Of a stretch of DNA of 64,000 nt, positions 1 through 9,282 are shown one piece after another (the first letter of the stretch is position 1; each line of letters starts with the position of its first letter). The DNA lies in assembly GCF_016464705.1 (NCBI RefSeq), contig NZ_JAEHOB010000002.1, positions 186,001 to 250,000 of the forward strand, read 5' to 3'. The position numbers and the translations under genes were made by a program. The stretch is from Qaidamihabitans albus. Lineage in GTDB: Bacteria; Actinomycetota; Actinomycetes; Mycobacteriales; Pseudonocardiaceae. A model generated the notes under the pieces. That model saw only the letters and a program-made list of their open reading frames with translations, was not told the origin of the DNA and searched no databases.

Positions 1-33
1 CGGCGGCGACGAGCAAAAGGTGTGTGAAGACGC

Positions 34-1962
34 GTGTGCGGCCTGCTTGGACTGGTCTGTGCCAGCGAGAACGACGCGGCGAAGGCCCGGGACGCGGTCG
101 GCCGGGCGCTGCGCTGCCAGCGGCACCGCGGCCCCGACGAGACCGATACCTGGGCCGACGGTGAGGTGGTCTACGGCTTCAACCGGCTCGCCATCATCGA
201 CGTCGAGCACTCGCACCAGCCGCTGACCTGGGGTCCCCCGGAGAACCCGCGGCGCTACACGATCAACTTCAACGGCGAGATCTACAACTATCTCGAGCTG
301 CGCGAGGAGCTGGCCGCCGAGCACGGTGCGACGTTCGCCACAGAAGGCGACACGGAGGCGATCGTCGCGGCCTACCACCACCTCGGCCCGGCCGCGGTGG
401 GCCGGCTGCGGGGCATGTTCGCGTTCCTGATCTGGGACTCCGAGCGCAAGGTCGTCTTCGGGGCACGTGACCCGTTCGGGATCAAGCCGCTGTTCTGCTC
501 GGCCGGGCCGGGCGGAGTGGCCTTCGCCAGTGAGAAGAAGAGCCTGCTGGAGCTCTCGGCGACCCTCGACGTGGCCGAGGAGCTGGACCGCACGGCGCTG
601 CAGCACTACCTGGTGATGCAGTACGTGCCGGAGCCGGAGACGCTGCACGCCGGGATCCGCCGGATCGAGTCGGGTACGTCGTTCACCGTGGCGCCGGGCG
701 GGGACGTGAAGACCGAGCGGTACTTCTCCCCCGAGTTCCACGCGCGGCCGGTGTCGGGTCCCGCGCAGGTCGCGTCGCTGCACGAGGAGATCGCCGAGGT
801 CATGCGCGACTCGGTGGCCAAGCACATGCGCGCGGACGTCACCGTGGGGGCGTTCCTCTCCGGCGGCATCGACTCGACGGCGATCGCCGCGCTGGCCAAG
901 GAGCACAACCCGAACCTGATCACGTTCACCACCGGGTTCGAGCGGGAGGGCTACTCCGAGGTCGACGTCGCCGCCGAGTCGGCGGCCGCGATCGGGGTGA
1001 AGCACGTGGTGCGCACCGTGTCTCCCGACGAGATGATGGACGTCCTCCCGCTGATCGTGTGGTATCTCGACGATCCGGTGGCCGACCCGGCGCTCGTACC
1101 GCTGTGGTTCATCGCCAGGGAGGCCCGCAGGCACGTGAAGGTGGTGCTGTCCGGCGAGGGCGCGGACGAGCTGTTCGGCGGGTACACGATCTACCGCGAA
1201 CCGCTGTCGCTGGCGCCGTTCGAGAAGGTGCCCGGTGCGGTGCGGAAGCTGCTCGGCAGCCTGTCGGCCCGGATCCCCGAGGGCACGCGTGGCAAGGACC
1301 TGCTGCGCCGCGGGGCGCTGTCGCTGGAGGAGCGCTACTACGGCAACGCCCGGATCTTCCGGGACGACCAGCTGCGGGGCGTGCTGCGGACGTTCACCGA
1401 GGGCGTCGGGCACCGGGACATCACCGAGGCCTGCTACCGCGCCTCGGCGGCGTGGGACCCGGTGGCGCGGATGCAGCATGTCGACCTGTTCACGTGGCTG
1501 CGCGGTGACATCCTCGTCAAGGCCGACAAGATGACGATGGCGAACTCGCTGGAGTTGCGGGTGCCGTTCCTCGACCCGGAGGTGTTCCGCATCGCGTCGG
1601 GCATCCCGCTCGACCAGAAGATCACGCGCGAGACCACCAAGTTCGCGCTGCGCCGCGCGCTGGACGGCATCGTGCCCGCGCACGTGCTCAACCGGCGCAA
1701 GCTGGGCTTCCCGGTGCCGATCCGGCTGTGGCTGCGCGACGAGATGTACGACTGGGCCCGGGGCATCATCGCCGACTCGCAGACCGGCGACCTGCTCGAC
1801 AAGCGGGCCGTGCAGGCGCTGCTCGACGAGCACCGGGACGGCACGATCGACCACAGCAGGCGCCTGTGGGCACTGCTGCTGTTCATGCTGTGGCACGGCA
1901 TCTTCGTGGAGCACCGCATCAAGCCCGACATCCCGGAGCCGCAGTACCCCGTCAAGCTCTGA
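34..1962 (+). CDS. asnB: Asparagine synthase (glutamine-hydrolysing)
   Basis: Makes asparagine from aspartate, glutamine and ATP in the cytoplasm. The 642-residue protein begins MCGLLG, so after Met removal Cys2 is the N-terminal nucleophile of the class II glutaminase domain (about residues 2-210). The synthetase half carries the ATP-pyrophosphatase loop SGGIDS at residues 276-281 and GEGADELFGGY near 380. The GTG at 34 is chosen because it places Cys at position 2. It is the first gene of a block ordered as in M. tuberculosis Rv2201 onward (asnB, adoK, HesB), so a housekeeping role is more likely than a biosynthetic-cluster role. Upstream sequence is cut by the window edge. Confidence 0.95.
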   Translation: MCGLLGLVCASENDAAKARDAVGRALRCQRHRGPDETDTWADGEVVYGFNRLAIIDVEHSHQPLTWGPPENPRRYTINFNGEIYNYLELREELAAEHGATFATEGDTEAIVAAYHHLGPAAVGRLRGMFAFLIWDSERKVVFGARDPFGIKPLFCSAGPGGVAFASEKKSLLELSATLDVAEELDRTALQHYLVMQYVPEPETLHAGIRRIESGTSFTVAPGGDVKTERYFSPEFHARPVSGPAQVASLHEEIAEVMRDSVAKHMRADVTVGAFLSGGIDSTAIAALAKEHNPNLITFTTGFEREGYSEVDVAAESAAAIGVKHVVRTVSPDEMMDVLPLIVWYLDDPVADPALVPLWFIAREARRHVKVVLSGEGADELFGGYTIYREPLSLAPFEKVPGAVRKLLGSLSARIPEGTRGKDLLRRGALSLEERYYGNARIFRDDQLRGVLRTFTEGVGHRDITEACYRASAAWDPVARMQHVDLFTWLRGDILVKADKMTMANSLELRVPFLDPEVFRIASGIPLDQKITRETTKFALRRALDGIVPAHVLNRRKLGFPVPIRLWLRDEMYDWARGIIADSQTGDLLDKRAVQALLDEHRDGTIDHSRRLWALLLFMLWHGIFVEHRIKPDIPEPQYPVKL

Positions 1963-1971
1963 CCCGGTCGG

Positions 1972-2449
1972 TCAGGCGCCGACGCCGCTCTCGCGCAGTG
2001 CGGCGATCTCGCCGGTGCCGAGGCCCAACAGGCCGCACAGCACCTCGTCGGTGTGGGCTCCGAGGTCGGGACCGAGCCACCGGGTCGCGCCCGGCCTCCG
2101 GGACAGCGACGGCACCACCCCGGGGAAGGCGACCTCCCGCCCGTCCACCCGGTGCCGCCGCACCATGCCGCGTGCCGCGTAGTGCGGGTCCGCCACGATG
2201 TCGGCCGCGGTGGCGATCGGCCCGGCCGGCACCGAGTGCTCCGCCATCCGGGCCAGCACGTCGGCCACCGGCCGGGCCGACGTCCACGCCGCGATCGCGC
2301 CGTCGAGCTCGTCCTGCCGCCGCACGCGCGCCGCGTTCCCGGCGAGCTCCGGGTCGGCGGCGAGGTCCGGGCGCCCGACGGCCCGCAGCAGCCGGGGAAA
2401 GATCGCGTCGCCGTTCCCGCCGATCCTGTGGACCGTGCTGGACCGGGCA
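1972..2449 (-). pseudogene. 3' remnant of a CaiB/BaiF-type (class III) CoA-transferase
   Basis: About 158 residues in one frame look like the C-terminal third of a family III CoA-transferase: a stretch on sampling or sharing the acyl-CoA (GNGDAIFPRLLRAVGRPDL), then a typical RQDELDGAIAAWT and VPAGPIATAADIVADPHYAARGM. Family members are about 380-400 residues, and here the N-terminal two thirds, including the catalytic Asp, are missing. Homology stops at about 2445, just before the end of the IclR gene at 2462, and no start codon or ribosome site fits. I read it as a decayed gene end left by a deletion or insertion that brought the IclR gene in. A translated domain of unknown use is possible but unlikely. 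Confidence 0.7.
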
Positions 2450-2461
2450 TGGGTCGGCCTC

Positions 2462-3247
2462 CTAACCGGCGGTGCTGTTCTGGTCGTGCCCGAGACCGGC
2501 GGAGAGCCGCCGCGCGGCTGCGGCGACGGCGCCGGCCCAGCGCACGCGCTTGTCCTCGGTGAAGCGCTGCTGCGGGACGCCGATGCCGATGGCCGCGGCC
2601 AGCCTGCCGGCGTGGTCGTAGATCGGCGCGCTGATCGACGCGGTACCCGAGTCGCGCTCCGCGACGCTCTCGGCCCAGCCGCGGTCGCGGATCGCGGCGC
2701 AGTGCCTGCGCAGCCGGGCGGGGTCGGTGATGGTGGCCGGTGTCCAGGCGGGCAGCGGGGCGGCCAGTGCCAGTTCACGGGCCTGCTCGCCGAAGGCGAG
2801 GAACACCTTGCCCGCCGACCCGGCGTGCAGCGGCATCACCTGGCCGAGGCTCACCAGCCGCACCACCTCGTGCCGGGTCTCGGCGAGCGCGACCAGCACG
2901 CGCTGCAGGCCCTGGCGGACGAACAGGACGGCGGTCTCGCCGGTCTGGTCACGCAGCAGGTTCAGTTCCGGCTGCGCCCGCTCCGCGAGGCGGGAGTCCA
3001 CACGCCGGGTGTGCGCCCAGCGCAGCACCCGGAGGCCGACGACGTAGCGACCGTCGTCGACGTCGAGGAATCCCTCGGCGGCCAGGTTCTGCAGCAGCCG
3101 GATCGTGGTGCTCGTCGGCAGGCCGGTGGCCTGCTGCACCTGGCGGGAGGTCAGGCCGGCCGGATCACCGGCCACGGCGTCCATGACGCGCCGCAGCTTG
3201 CCCAGCACGAGGATGGGCTGGCTCGGCGGCCGGACGTCGTTGCCCAC
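2462..3247 (-). CDS. IclR-family transcriptional regulator
   Basis: A 261-residue DNA-binding regulator. The N-terminal winged helix-turn-helix (about residues 14-75) reads LTSRQVQQATGLPTSTTIRLLQNL. The C-terminal effector domain has the usual IclR signature SVAERDSGTASISAPIYDHAGRL with the PLHAGSAGKVFLA element. I chose the GTG at 3247 because GGAGAG lies seven bases upstream; an upstream ATG at 3295 would place translation across the operator-like repeats. The downstream neighbour is the CoA-transferase remnant, so the target may have been a lost catabolic gene. The effector cannot be inferred. Confidence 0.88.
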   Translation of the reverse strand: MGNDVRPPSQPILVLGKLRRVMDAVAGDPAGLTSRQVQQATGLPTSTTIRLLQNLAAEGFLDVDDGRYVVGLRVLRWAHTRRVDSRLAERAQPELNLLRDQTGETAVLFVRQGLQRVLVALAETRHEVVRLVSLGQVMPLHAGSAGKVFLAFGEQARELALAAPLPAWTPATITDPARLRRHCAAIRDRGWAESVAERDSGTASISAPIYDHAGRLAAAIGIGVPQQRFTEDKRVRWAGAVAAAARRLSAGLGHDQNSTAG

Positions 3248-3257
3248 GCTGATCTCT

Positions 3258-3279
3258 CCACAATGTGGAAACGTGTTCC
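3258..3279. promoter_or_regulatory. Probable IclR operator (autoregulation)
   Basis: Two overlapping inverted repeats sit just upstream of the IclR start: CCACAATGTGG (3258-3268, perfect) and GGAA-N5-TTCC (3267-3279). IclR proteins typically bind short palindromes over their own promoter, so autoregulation is the simplest reading. This is inferred from position and symmetry only. Confidence 0.45.
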
Positions 3280-3397
3280 GTAATGTGGCCAGCACTGTAA
3301 GCCGAATGTGACCCGGACAACAACCGTCATCCCAGTGAGTGAGATCCTTTCCGGCCGCCGTCGCGGTATGTGATCGCTGCGGCCAGGGGGCCGGGCG

Positions 3398-4432
<1,035 letters not shown>

Positions 4433-4496
4433 TCACCACGAGACTACCGAGCGGTAAGACTGTCGGACACGGACGAAGGCCCCTACTTTCGGGCAG

Positions 4497-4664
4497 GTGA
4501 GCATCGCCACAGAACCCGAGTCCATGGACGAACTCATCGCGGACTGCCGCGGCATACCACGGCCCGAGGTGCCCTCGGCCCGCCGGGAGCACGAGGCCGC
4601 GACGCCGTGGCGGGTCGACGACGCCTGCCACGCCCAGGTCGCCGAGCTCGACGAGTACGTCTGA
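4497..4664 (+). CDS. Small 55-residue hypothetical protein
   Basis: A GTG-initiated frame encodes 55 residues beginning MSIATEPESMDELIADCRG and ending with an acidic LDEYV tail. It is rich in Glu, Asp and Arg, has two Cys and no membrane segment. Codon third positions are strongly G/C, as in neighbouring genes, and the frame ends just before a perfect 16-bp hairpin, which suits a real transcript. There is no strong Shine-Dalgarno sequence. I do not recognise the family; it sits divergent from adoK and convergent with erpA. Confidence 0.45.
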   Translation: MSIATEPESMDELIADCRGIPRPEVPSARREHEAATPWRVDDACHAQVAELDEYV

Positions 4665-4675
4665 CCCCGGAAACG

Positions 4676-4713
4676 ACACAGGGCCGCGATCAACGAGGAT
4701 CGCGGCCCTGTGT
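4676..4713. terminator. Bidirectional terminator hairpin
   Basis: A perfect 16-bp stem (4676-4691 with 4698-4713) with a 6-base loop AACGAG lies between the end of the small plus-strand gene and the end of erpA. It has no T-run, as is usual in actinomycetes. Confidence 0.8.
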
Positions 4714-4724
4714 GCTGTTCGGGA

Positions 4725-5102
4725 TCAGTGGAAAGAGTCGCCGCAGGCGCAGGATCCGCCGGCGTTCGGGTTGTCGATGGTGAAGCCCTGCTTCTCGATG
4801 GTGTCGACGAAGTCGATCTCAGCGCCCTGGACGTACGGAGCGCTCATCCGGTCGACGGCCACCCGCAGGCCGTTGAAGTCGCGGTACAGGTCGCCGTCGA
4901 GCGTGCGCTCGTCGAAGAACAGCTGGTAGCGCAAGCCGGCACAGCCACCGGGCTGAACGGCGATGCGCAGGTGCATGTCGTCGCGGCCCTCTTGTTCGAG
5001 CAGTGCCTTCGCCTTGCCGGCCGCGGCGTCGGTCAGGTTGACGCCGTGCGTGGCCTCGCCGGCGTCGGCCGGAGTGTTGCCGGTCTGCTCAGCGGTCGTC
5101 AT
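4725..5102 (-). CDS. erpA: Iron-sulfur cluster insertion protein (HesB/IscA/ErpA family)
   Basis: A-type carrier that hands Fe-S clusters to apoproteins. The 125-residue protein has the three conserved cysteines of the family: one in GGCAGLRY near the middle and the pair in CACGDSFH at the extreme C-terminus. The N-terminal 25 residues are a variable Thr/Glu/Ala-rich extension. The equivalent mycobacterial gene is Rv2204c, in the same order beside adoK. Lipoyl synthase (4Fe-4S) in this window is a plausible client. The start ATG at 5102 is preceded by a GAGGGAGAG ribosome site. Confidence 0.92.
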   Translation of the reverse strand: MTTAEQTGNTPADAGEATHGVNLTDAAAGKAKALLEQEGRDDMHLRIAVQPGGCAGLRYQLFFDERTLDGDLYRDFNGLRVAVDRMSAPYVQGAEIDFVDTIEKQGFTIDNPNAGGSCACGDSFH

Positions 5103-5273
5103 GACTCTCCCTCAAGGTTTTTTGCACAGGTACCGGTGCTGACGTGCTGACGTGCTAACACTGCCAACACGGGCTGGTACCCATTCTGTTCCCACGCCGT
5201 GGCGCTTACTCCATGGTGACACATCTTCCGACCGGCTGAACATCAGCGGACGGCGCTGCCATACCCTGACGAG

Positions 5274-5933
5274 GTGAGGTTCCTGCGCCGTAACACCGCT
5301 GAAGAGGCCGACGTCACCGACGCCGACGCCGTCGAGCTCGACTCGAACGGCGAGGCCCGCACGCCCCGCGGCTACACGCCGGGTAAGGGCAGGGCCACGC
5401 CCCGCCGCCGGGAGGCCGAGGGCAAACGCCGCGGCCCGGTGGCCCCGCCGCCGCGGAGCACCCGGGAGGCGATCCGGCGCAACCGCGAGCTGCGCAAGCA
5501 GAACCCGGTGAGCAAGGAGGACCGCCGCGCAGCCGCGAAGGAGCGGCGGGAGCGGATGATGGCGGGCGACGATCGTTACCTGCTCCCCCGTGACCGCGGT
5601 CCGGTGAAGGCGTACGTGCGTGACCTGGTGGACTCGCGGCGGCACGTGCTCGGCCTGTTCATGCCGCTGGCCCTGCTCGTGTTCGTGTCGCTGCTGGTGC
5701 CGGTCCCCGCGGTGCAGCAGTACGCGACGCTGCTGACCACGGTGCTGCTGCTCGGGATGGTGCTGGAGGGCTTCCTGAACGGCCGCCGGGTGACCAACCA
5801 GGTGCGGCAGAAGTTCCCGAACGAGAACGTCAAGGGCCTGTCCATCGGCTGGTACGCGTTCGTCCGGGCGAGCCAGCTCCGCCGGTTCCGGGTGCCCAAG
5901 CCGCGGGTGAAGCCCGGCGACCCGGTGAGCTGA
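5274..5933 (+). CDS. DUF3043 integral membrane protein
   Basis: A 219-residue actinobacterial protein. The first 130 residues are very basic and hydrophilic (RGYTPGKGRATPRRREAEG, SKEDRRAAAKERRERMM). Two membrane helices follow (HVLGLFMPLALLVFVSLLV and YATLLTTVLLLGMVLEGFL), then a basic C-terminal tail with RPRVKPG-like residues. It corresponds to mycobacterial Rv2206, next to cobT in that genome. The function is unknown; the layout suggests a membrane protein with a large cytoplasmic nucleic-acid- or ribosome-facing tail, which is inference. The start is GTG at 5274, divergent from erpA across 171 bp. Confidence 0.85.
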   Translation: MRFLRRNTAEEADVTDADAVELDSNGEARTPRGYTPGKGRATPRRREAEGKRRGPVAPPPRSTREAIRRNRELRKQNPVSKEDRRAAAKERRERMMAGDDRYLLPRDRGPVKAYVRDLVDSRRHVLGLFMPLALLVFVSLLVPVPAVQQYATLLTTVLLLGMVLEGFLNGRRVTNQVRQKFPNENVKGLSIGWYAFVRASQLRRFRVPKPRVKPGDPVS

Positions 5934-6000
5934 CGCGGTTCCGGCTGGAGCCACTCCAGGTCGTTAGCCTTGCGAAGCATCTGCGACTAGGCTCGGGGCC

Positions 6001-6996
6001 ATGGAGTTTCGTCGTCTCGGCCGCAGCGGCCTTTCCGTCAGTGAGATCTCGTACGGCAACTGGCTCACCCACGGGTCCCAGGTGGAGGAGGAACAGGCGC
6101 ACGCCTGCATCAAGGCGGCACTGGACGCCGGGATCAGCACGTTCGACACCGCCGACGTCTACGCCAACACGGCGGCGGAGTCGGTGCTCGGCCGCGGCCT
6201 CGCGGGGCAGCGGCGGGAGAGCCTGGAGATCTTCACCAAGGTGTTCTGGCCCACCGGGCCCGGCGGGCCGAACGACAAGGGCCTCGGCCGCAAGCACATC
6301 ATGGAGTCGGCGCACGCGTCGCTGAAGCGCCTGCAGACCGACTACGTCGACCTCTACCAGGCGCACCGCTTCGACCACACCGTGCCGCTCGAGGAGACCA
6401 TGCAGGCCTTCGCGGACCTGGTCCGGCAGGGGAAGGTGCTCTACGTCGGCGTGTCCGAGTGGTCCGCCGAGCAGATCACCAGGGGCGCGGCGATCGCCCG
6501 CGAGCTGGGCGTGCCGTTCGTGTCCAACCAGCCGCAGTACAACATGCTGTGGCGGATCATCGAGCAGCAGGTCGTGCCAGCCTGCGAGCGGGAGGGCATG
6601 AGCCAGATCGTCTGGTCGCCGATCGCGCAGGGCGTGCTCACCGGCAAGTACAAGCCCGGCCAGCCGCTGCCCGAGGGTTCCCGCGCCACCGACGAGAAGG
6701 GCGGCGCGAACTTCGTCAAGCGCTTCCTGCGCGACGAGGTGCTGGACCGGGTGCAGCGGCTGGAACCGCTCGCCAAGCAGGCGGGGCTCACCCTCTCCCA
6801 GCTCGCGGTGGCGTGGGTCCTGCAGAACCCCAACGTCGCCTCCGCCATCACCGGCGCCTCCCGGCCCGAGCAGGTGCACGAGAACGTCAAGGCCGCCGGG
6901 GCCAAGCTGGAGGCGGACCTGATGACCGCCATCGACGCCGAGTTGCTCGGCGTCGTCGAGGACGACCCGCGGCTGACGCAGAGCCCCGTGCTGTAA
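6001..6996 (+). CDS. Aldo/keto reductase, Kv-beta-like subfamily
   Basis: NADPH-dependent oxidoreductase with a TIM-barrel fold, 331 residues. It has the family tetrad: Asp and Tyr in FDTADVYANT, Lys in IFTKVFW, and His in the QAHRFDHTVPLEET segment. The N-terminal MEFRRLGRSGLSVSEISYGNW and C-terminal SAITGASRPEQVHENVKA are typical of potassium-channel beta-subunit-like AKRs. The substrate is unknown. It stands alone on the plus strand, convergent with the minus-strand island operon and separated from it by a palindromic repeat. Confidence 0.9.
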   Translation: MEFRRLGRSGLSVSEISYGNWLTHGSQVEEEQAHACIKAALDAGISTFDTADVYANTAAESVLGRGLAGQRRESLEIFTKVFWPTGPGGPNDKGLGRKHIMESAHASLKRLQTDYVDLYQAHRFDHTVPLEETMQAFADLVRQGKVLYVGVSEWSAEQITRGAAIARELGVPFVSNQPQYNMLWRIIEQQVVPACEREGMSQIVWSPIAQGVLTGKYKPGQPLPEGSRATDEKGGANFVKRFLRDEVLDRVQRLEPLAKQAGLTLSQLAVAWVLQNPNVASAITGASRPEQVHENVKAAGAKLEADLMTAIDAELLGVVEDDPRLTQSPVL

Positions 6997-7007
6997 CCGC
7001 CGCCCCG

Positions 7008-7055
7008 CCTCGTGAGTGCCTACGCGAGTTAGAACTCGTGTGCGCACTCACGAGG
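7008..7055. repeat. Palindromic intergenic element, copy 1
   Basis: Inverted repeat with 12-bp perfect outer arms (CCTCGTGAGTGC and its complement) and a central CGAGTT-AG-AACTCG core; the inner arms are partly mismatched. It lies between convergent genes and contains the TGA stop of the minus-strand zinc-ribbon gene (7048-7050). It belongs to a six-copy family in this window. Confidence 0.85.
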
Positions 7056-7386
7056 TGGGGTCGTCGTGCCTGCGGGCGTCCGCCGCTGCCCGCCACACCA
7101 GGCGCACCTCCTCGACCAGCTCCCACGGCTTGAGCACGGTCGTGCGCGGCAGCGAGGTGGTGAAGCCGACCGGATGCCTGCGGAAGCGGCGCAGCATGCG
7201 GCGCGGTTTGCTCAGCATCCGTTGCCGCAGGTCGGCGAGGTAGCGCCCGCGCACATCGCGCTCGATGCTCTCGCCGCAGCGCGTGCACGAGGTCACGACC
7301 AGCAGCCTGCCGGCGTAGGCCAGCTCGTGCCGCGTCTCCTGGCCACAGTGGTGGCAGCGCAGCGTGGCGTGCTCGACGTTACCCAT
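7048..7386 (-). CDS. Small zinc-ribbon protein of unknown function
   Basis: A 112-residue protein with two CxxC pairs, CHHCGQE and CTRCGES, about 20 residues apart near the N-terminus, so probably one zinc ribbon. A strongly basic segment follows (LSKPRRMLRRFRRHP), then a helical tail. It is the last gene of the six-gene island operon, starting 8 bp after the IspD-like stop. I do not recognise a named family. A nucleic-acid-binding or regulatory role would fit the basic segment, but that is a guess. Its stop codon lies inside the palindromic repeat. Confidence 0.75.
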   Translation of the reverse strand: MGNVEHATLRCHHCGQETRHELAYAGRLLVVTSCTRCGESIERDVRGRYLADLRQRMLSKPRRMLRRFRRHPVGFTTSLPRTTVLKPWELVEEVRLVWRAAADARRHDDPTS

Positions 7387-7394
7387 AGCGGTCC

Positions 7395-8156
7395 TCACGT
7401 CTGGTATTCCGCCGCCGCCAGCACCTGCTCGGCGACCACGAGATCGTGCGGATAAGTGATCTTGAAGTTGTGCTGTTCCCCCCGCACCCAGCGCACGGGC
7501 AGCTCGGAGAAGCGCTCCATGCACGAGGCGGTGTCGGTGCCGAGGAACTCCTCCTGCGCGGCCCGCTCGTAGGCCGCCAGCAACGGGGCCGCCCGGAAAC
7601 CCTGCGGCGTCTGCGCCCGGATGAGCTGCCCGGGCGGCCGCGCGGCCAGCGCGCCGTCACCGTCACCGCTGCCGACGGTCACGATGTCCTCGGCGGGCAG
7701 GCCGGGGATCGCCCCGCCGTGCCTGCGCGCGGCGTGCAGCACGCCGGAGATCAGTGCCGTGCTGATCAGCGGGCGGGCGGCGTCGTGCAGCAGCACGGTG
7801 TCGATCTCGCCACGGTCGATGCGGCCCGAGAGGTGGCGCAGCGCCCGCAGCTCCGACTCCTGCCGGGTGTCACCGCCGTAGACGACCTCGGCGGCCGAAC
7901 CGTCGACCTCGCGGTCCAGCACCCACTCGACGAGCTCGCCGTCCTCCGGCCGCGCCACGAGCACGAGCACGCCGATCTCCGGCACGCGACCGAACGCGGC
8001 CAGCGACCAGGACACGAGGCGGCGGCCCGCGAGCGGCAGGTAGACCTTGTTCATCCCGGCCCCCACCCGGGTCCCGGCGCCGCTGGCCAGCACCACACCG
8101 GCCGCGGACGGGGTGTCCGGCCCACGACGGCGGCGGCGCCCTCTCCGTTCCACCAC
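7395..8156 (-). CDS. IspD-like cytidylyltransferase (2-C-methyl-D-erythritol 4-phosphate type), accessory copy
   Basis: About 253 residues with the IspD fold: the CTP-binding loop ASGAGTR (about residues 24-30) followed by Lys37, LLHDAARPLIS, RAQTPQGFR and the terminal FKITYPHDLVVAEQVL. The family joins CTP to MEP, or to ribitol-5-phosphate in TarI relatives. In actinomycetes the housekeeping ispD is normally beside carD/ispF; here it is embedded in an operon with a DRL-type reductoisomerase, which argues that MEP is the local metabolite. The GTG start at 8156 is 7 bp after the E2 stop and lacks a good ribosome site, so translational coupling is likely. A ribitol-phosphate substrate is the main alternative. 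Confidence 0.8.
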   Translation of the reverse strand: MVERRGRRRRRGPDTPSAAGVVLASGAGTRVGAGMNKVYLPLAGRRLVSWSLAAFGRVPEIGVLVLVARPEDGELVEWVLDREVDGSAAEVVYGGDTRQESELRALRHLSGRIDRGEIDTVLLHDAARPLISTALISGVLHAARRHGGAIPGLPAEDIVTVGSGDGDGALAARPPGQLIRAQTPQGFRAAPLLAAYERAAQEEFLGTDTASCMERFSELPVRWVRGEQHNFKITYPHDLVVAEQVLAAAEYQT

Positions 8157-8163
8157 GCGGAAA

Positions 8164-9282
8164 TCATACGAGCCCACCGTCGAGCAGCTCCTGCACCGTG
8201 GCGAGCAGCCGTGCGCCGGCCGCACCGTCGGCGACCCGGTGGTCCACGCTCAGGCCGAGGGTGCAGCGCAGCCGGACACCGATCCCGCCGGGCACCGGAA
8301 CGGCCTTCGGCGCCACGGTGCCCACCGAAAGCGCCGTCGCCTGTGGCGGTGTCAGCAGCGCCTGGAACGACTCGACACCGAACCCGCCCAGGTTGGACAG
8401 CGTGGTCGTCGCGGTGGCCGACAGCTCGGCGAGCTCCAGCCTGCCCGCCCGCGCGCGGCTCACGACGTCGCCGATCCGGCCGGCGAGCTCGCCGAGAGCC
8501 GACCGGTCGGGGTCGGTGAGCACGGGCGCCAGCAGGCCCCGTTCGGTGTCGACCGCGATCGCGACGCCCACGTGTTCCCGCCGCCGCGGCCGTCCTTCGG
8601 TCCAGGTGGCGTTGAGTTCCGGATGCCGGCGCAGCGCGGTGGCGAGCACCGCGGTGAGCACGGCCGTCCAGCCGTGCCCTCGCCGGGCCGTATCCGCAGC
8701 CTCCAGGTCGACGTCGCGATAGAGGACGAACTGGGGGATCCCGGCGCTGGCGGACATGCGCCGCGCCACGACCGCCCGCCCGTTCCCGGCTTTGCGGGCG
8801 GGCGCTTCCGCGGCGTCCAGGTCGGCCAGCCGGACCGTGCGCCACGGTCCCGTCGGCGTGACCGTCGCGAGGTCGACCCCGCGCTCGGCAGCCAGCCGCC
8901 GGGCCGCGGGCACGGCCGCGACCCGGGGCGCGGACGCCGGTGCCGACACCGGTTCGGGCTCGGGCCGGCGGTCCGGTTCCGGTTCCGGCACGGGCCCGTC
9001 GTCGAACAGCCCTTCGAGCAGGTCGTCGGCCGCCGACGTGACGTAGGCGATCGGCTCGCCGACCGCGATCACGTCCTCCGGCTCCGCGACGAGCCGCGTG
9101 AGGGTGCCCTCCACCGGCGCCTCGACCTCCATGTCGACCTTGTCGGTGGTCACCTCGCAGACGACCTCGCCCTGCCGGACCGCCTCGCCCACCGACTTGC
9201 GCCAGGCGACGAACGTGCCCTCCGTCATAGTCATCGACATCTTCGGCATGACCAGCGGGATCTCCCTGTCCCCGTTCACCAT
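8164..9282 (-). CDS. Dihydrolipoamide acyltransferase (E2), acetoin/2-oxoacid dehydrogenase type
   Basis: E2 core of a thiamine-dependent acyl-CoA-forming complex, 372 residues. There is one lipoyl domain with Lys48 in TTDKVDM, an Arg/Pro/Glu-rich linker, a peripheral-subunit-binding domain (about 118-145, [20 protein letters not shown]), and a catalytic domain with His348 and Asp352 in [10 protein letters not shown] single lipoyl domain and short linker resemble AcoC-type E2s rather than the two-lipoyl E2 at 24.8 kb. It overlaps E1 beta by 7 bp. There is no dedicated E3; lpd at 23.4 kb could serve. Confidence 0.9.
   Translation of the reverse strand: MVNGDREIPLVMPKMSMTMTEGTFVAWRKSVGEAVRQGEVVCEVTTDKVDMEVEAPVEGTLTRLVAEPEDVIAVGEPIAYVTSAADDLLEGLFDDGPVPEPEPDRRPEPEPVSAPASAPRVAAVPAARRLAAERGVDLATVTPTGPWRTVRLADLDAAEAPARKAGNGRAVVARRMSASAGIPQFVLYRDVDLEAADTARRGHGWTAVLTAVLATALRRHPELNATWTEGRPRRREHVGVAIAVDTERGLLAPVLTDPDRSALGELAGRIGDVVSRARAGRLELAELSATATTTLSNLGGFGVESFQALLTPPQATALSVGTVAPKAVPVPGGIGVRLRCTLGLSVDHRVADGAAGARLLATVQELLDGGLV

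Noticed and set aside
34-1962. asnB as part of an antibiotic biosynthetic cluster with the DHA2 pump
   Set aside because: No synthetase, tailoring or resistance genes lie nearby; gene order matches the conserved asnB-adoK-erpA block.
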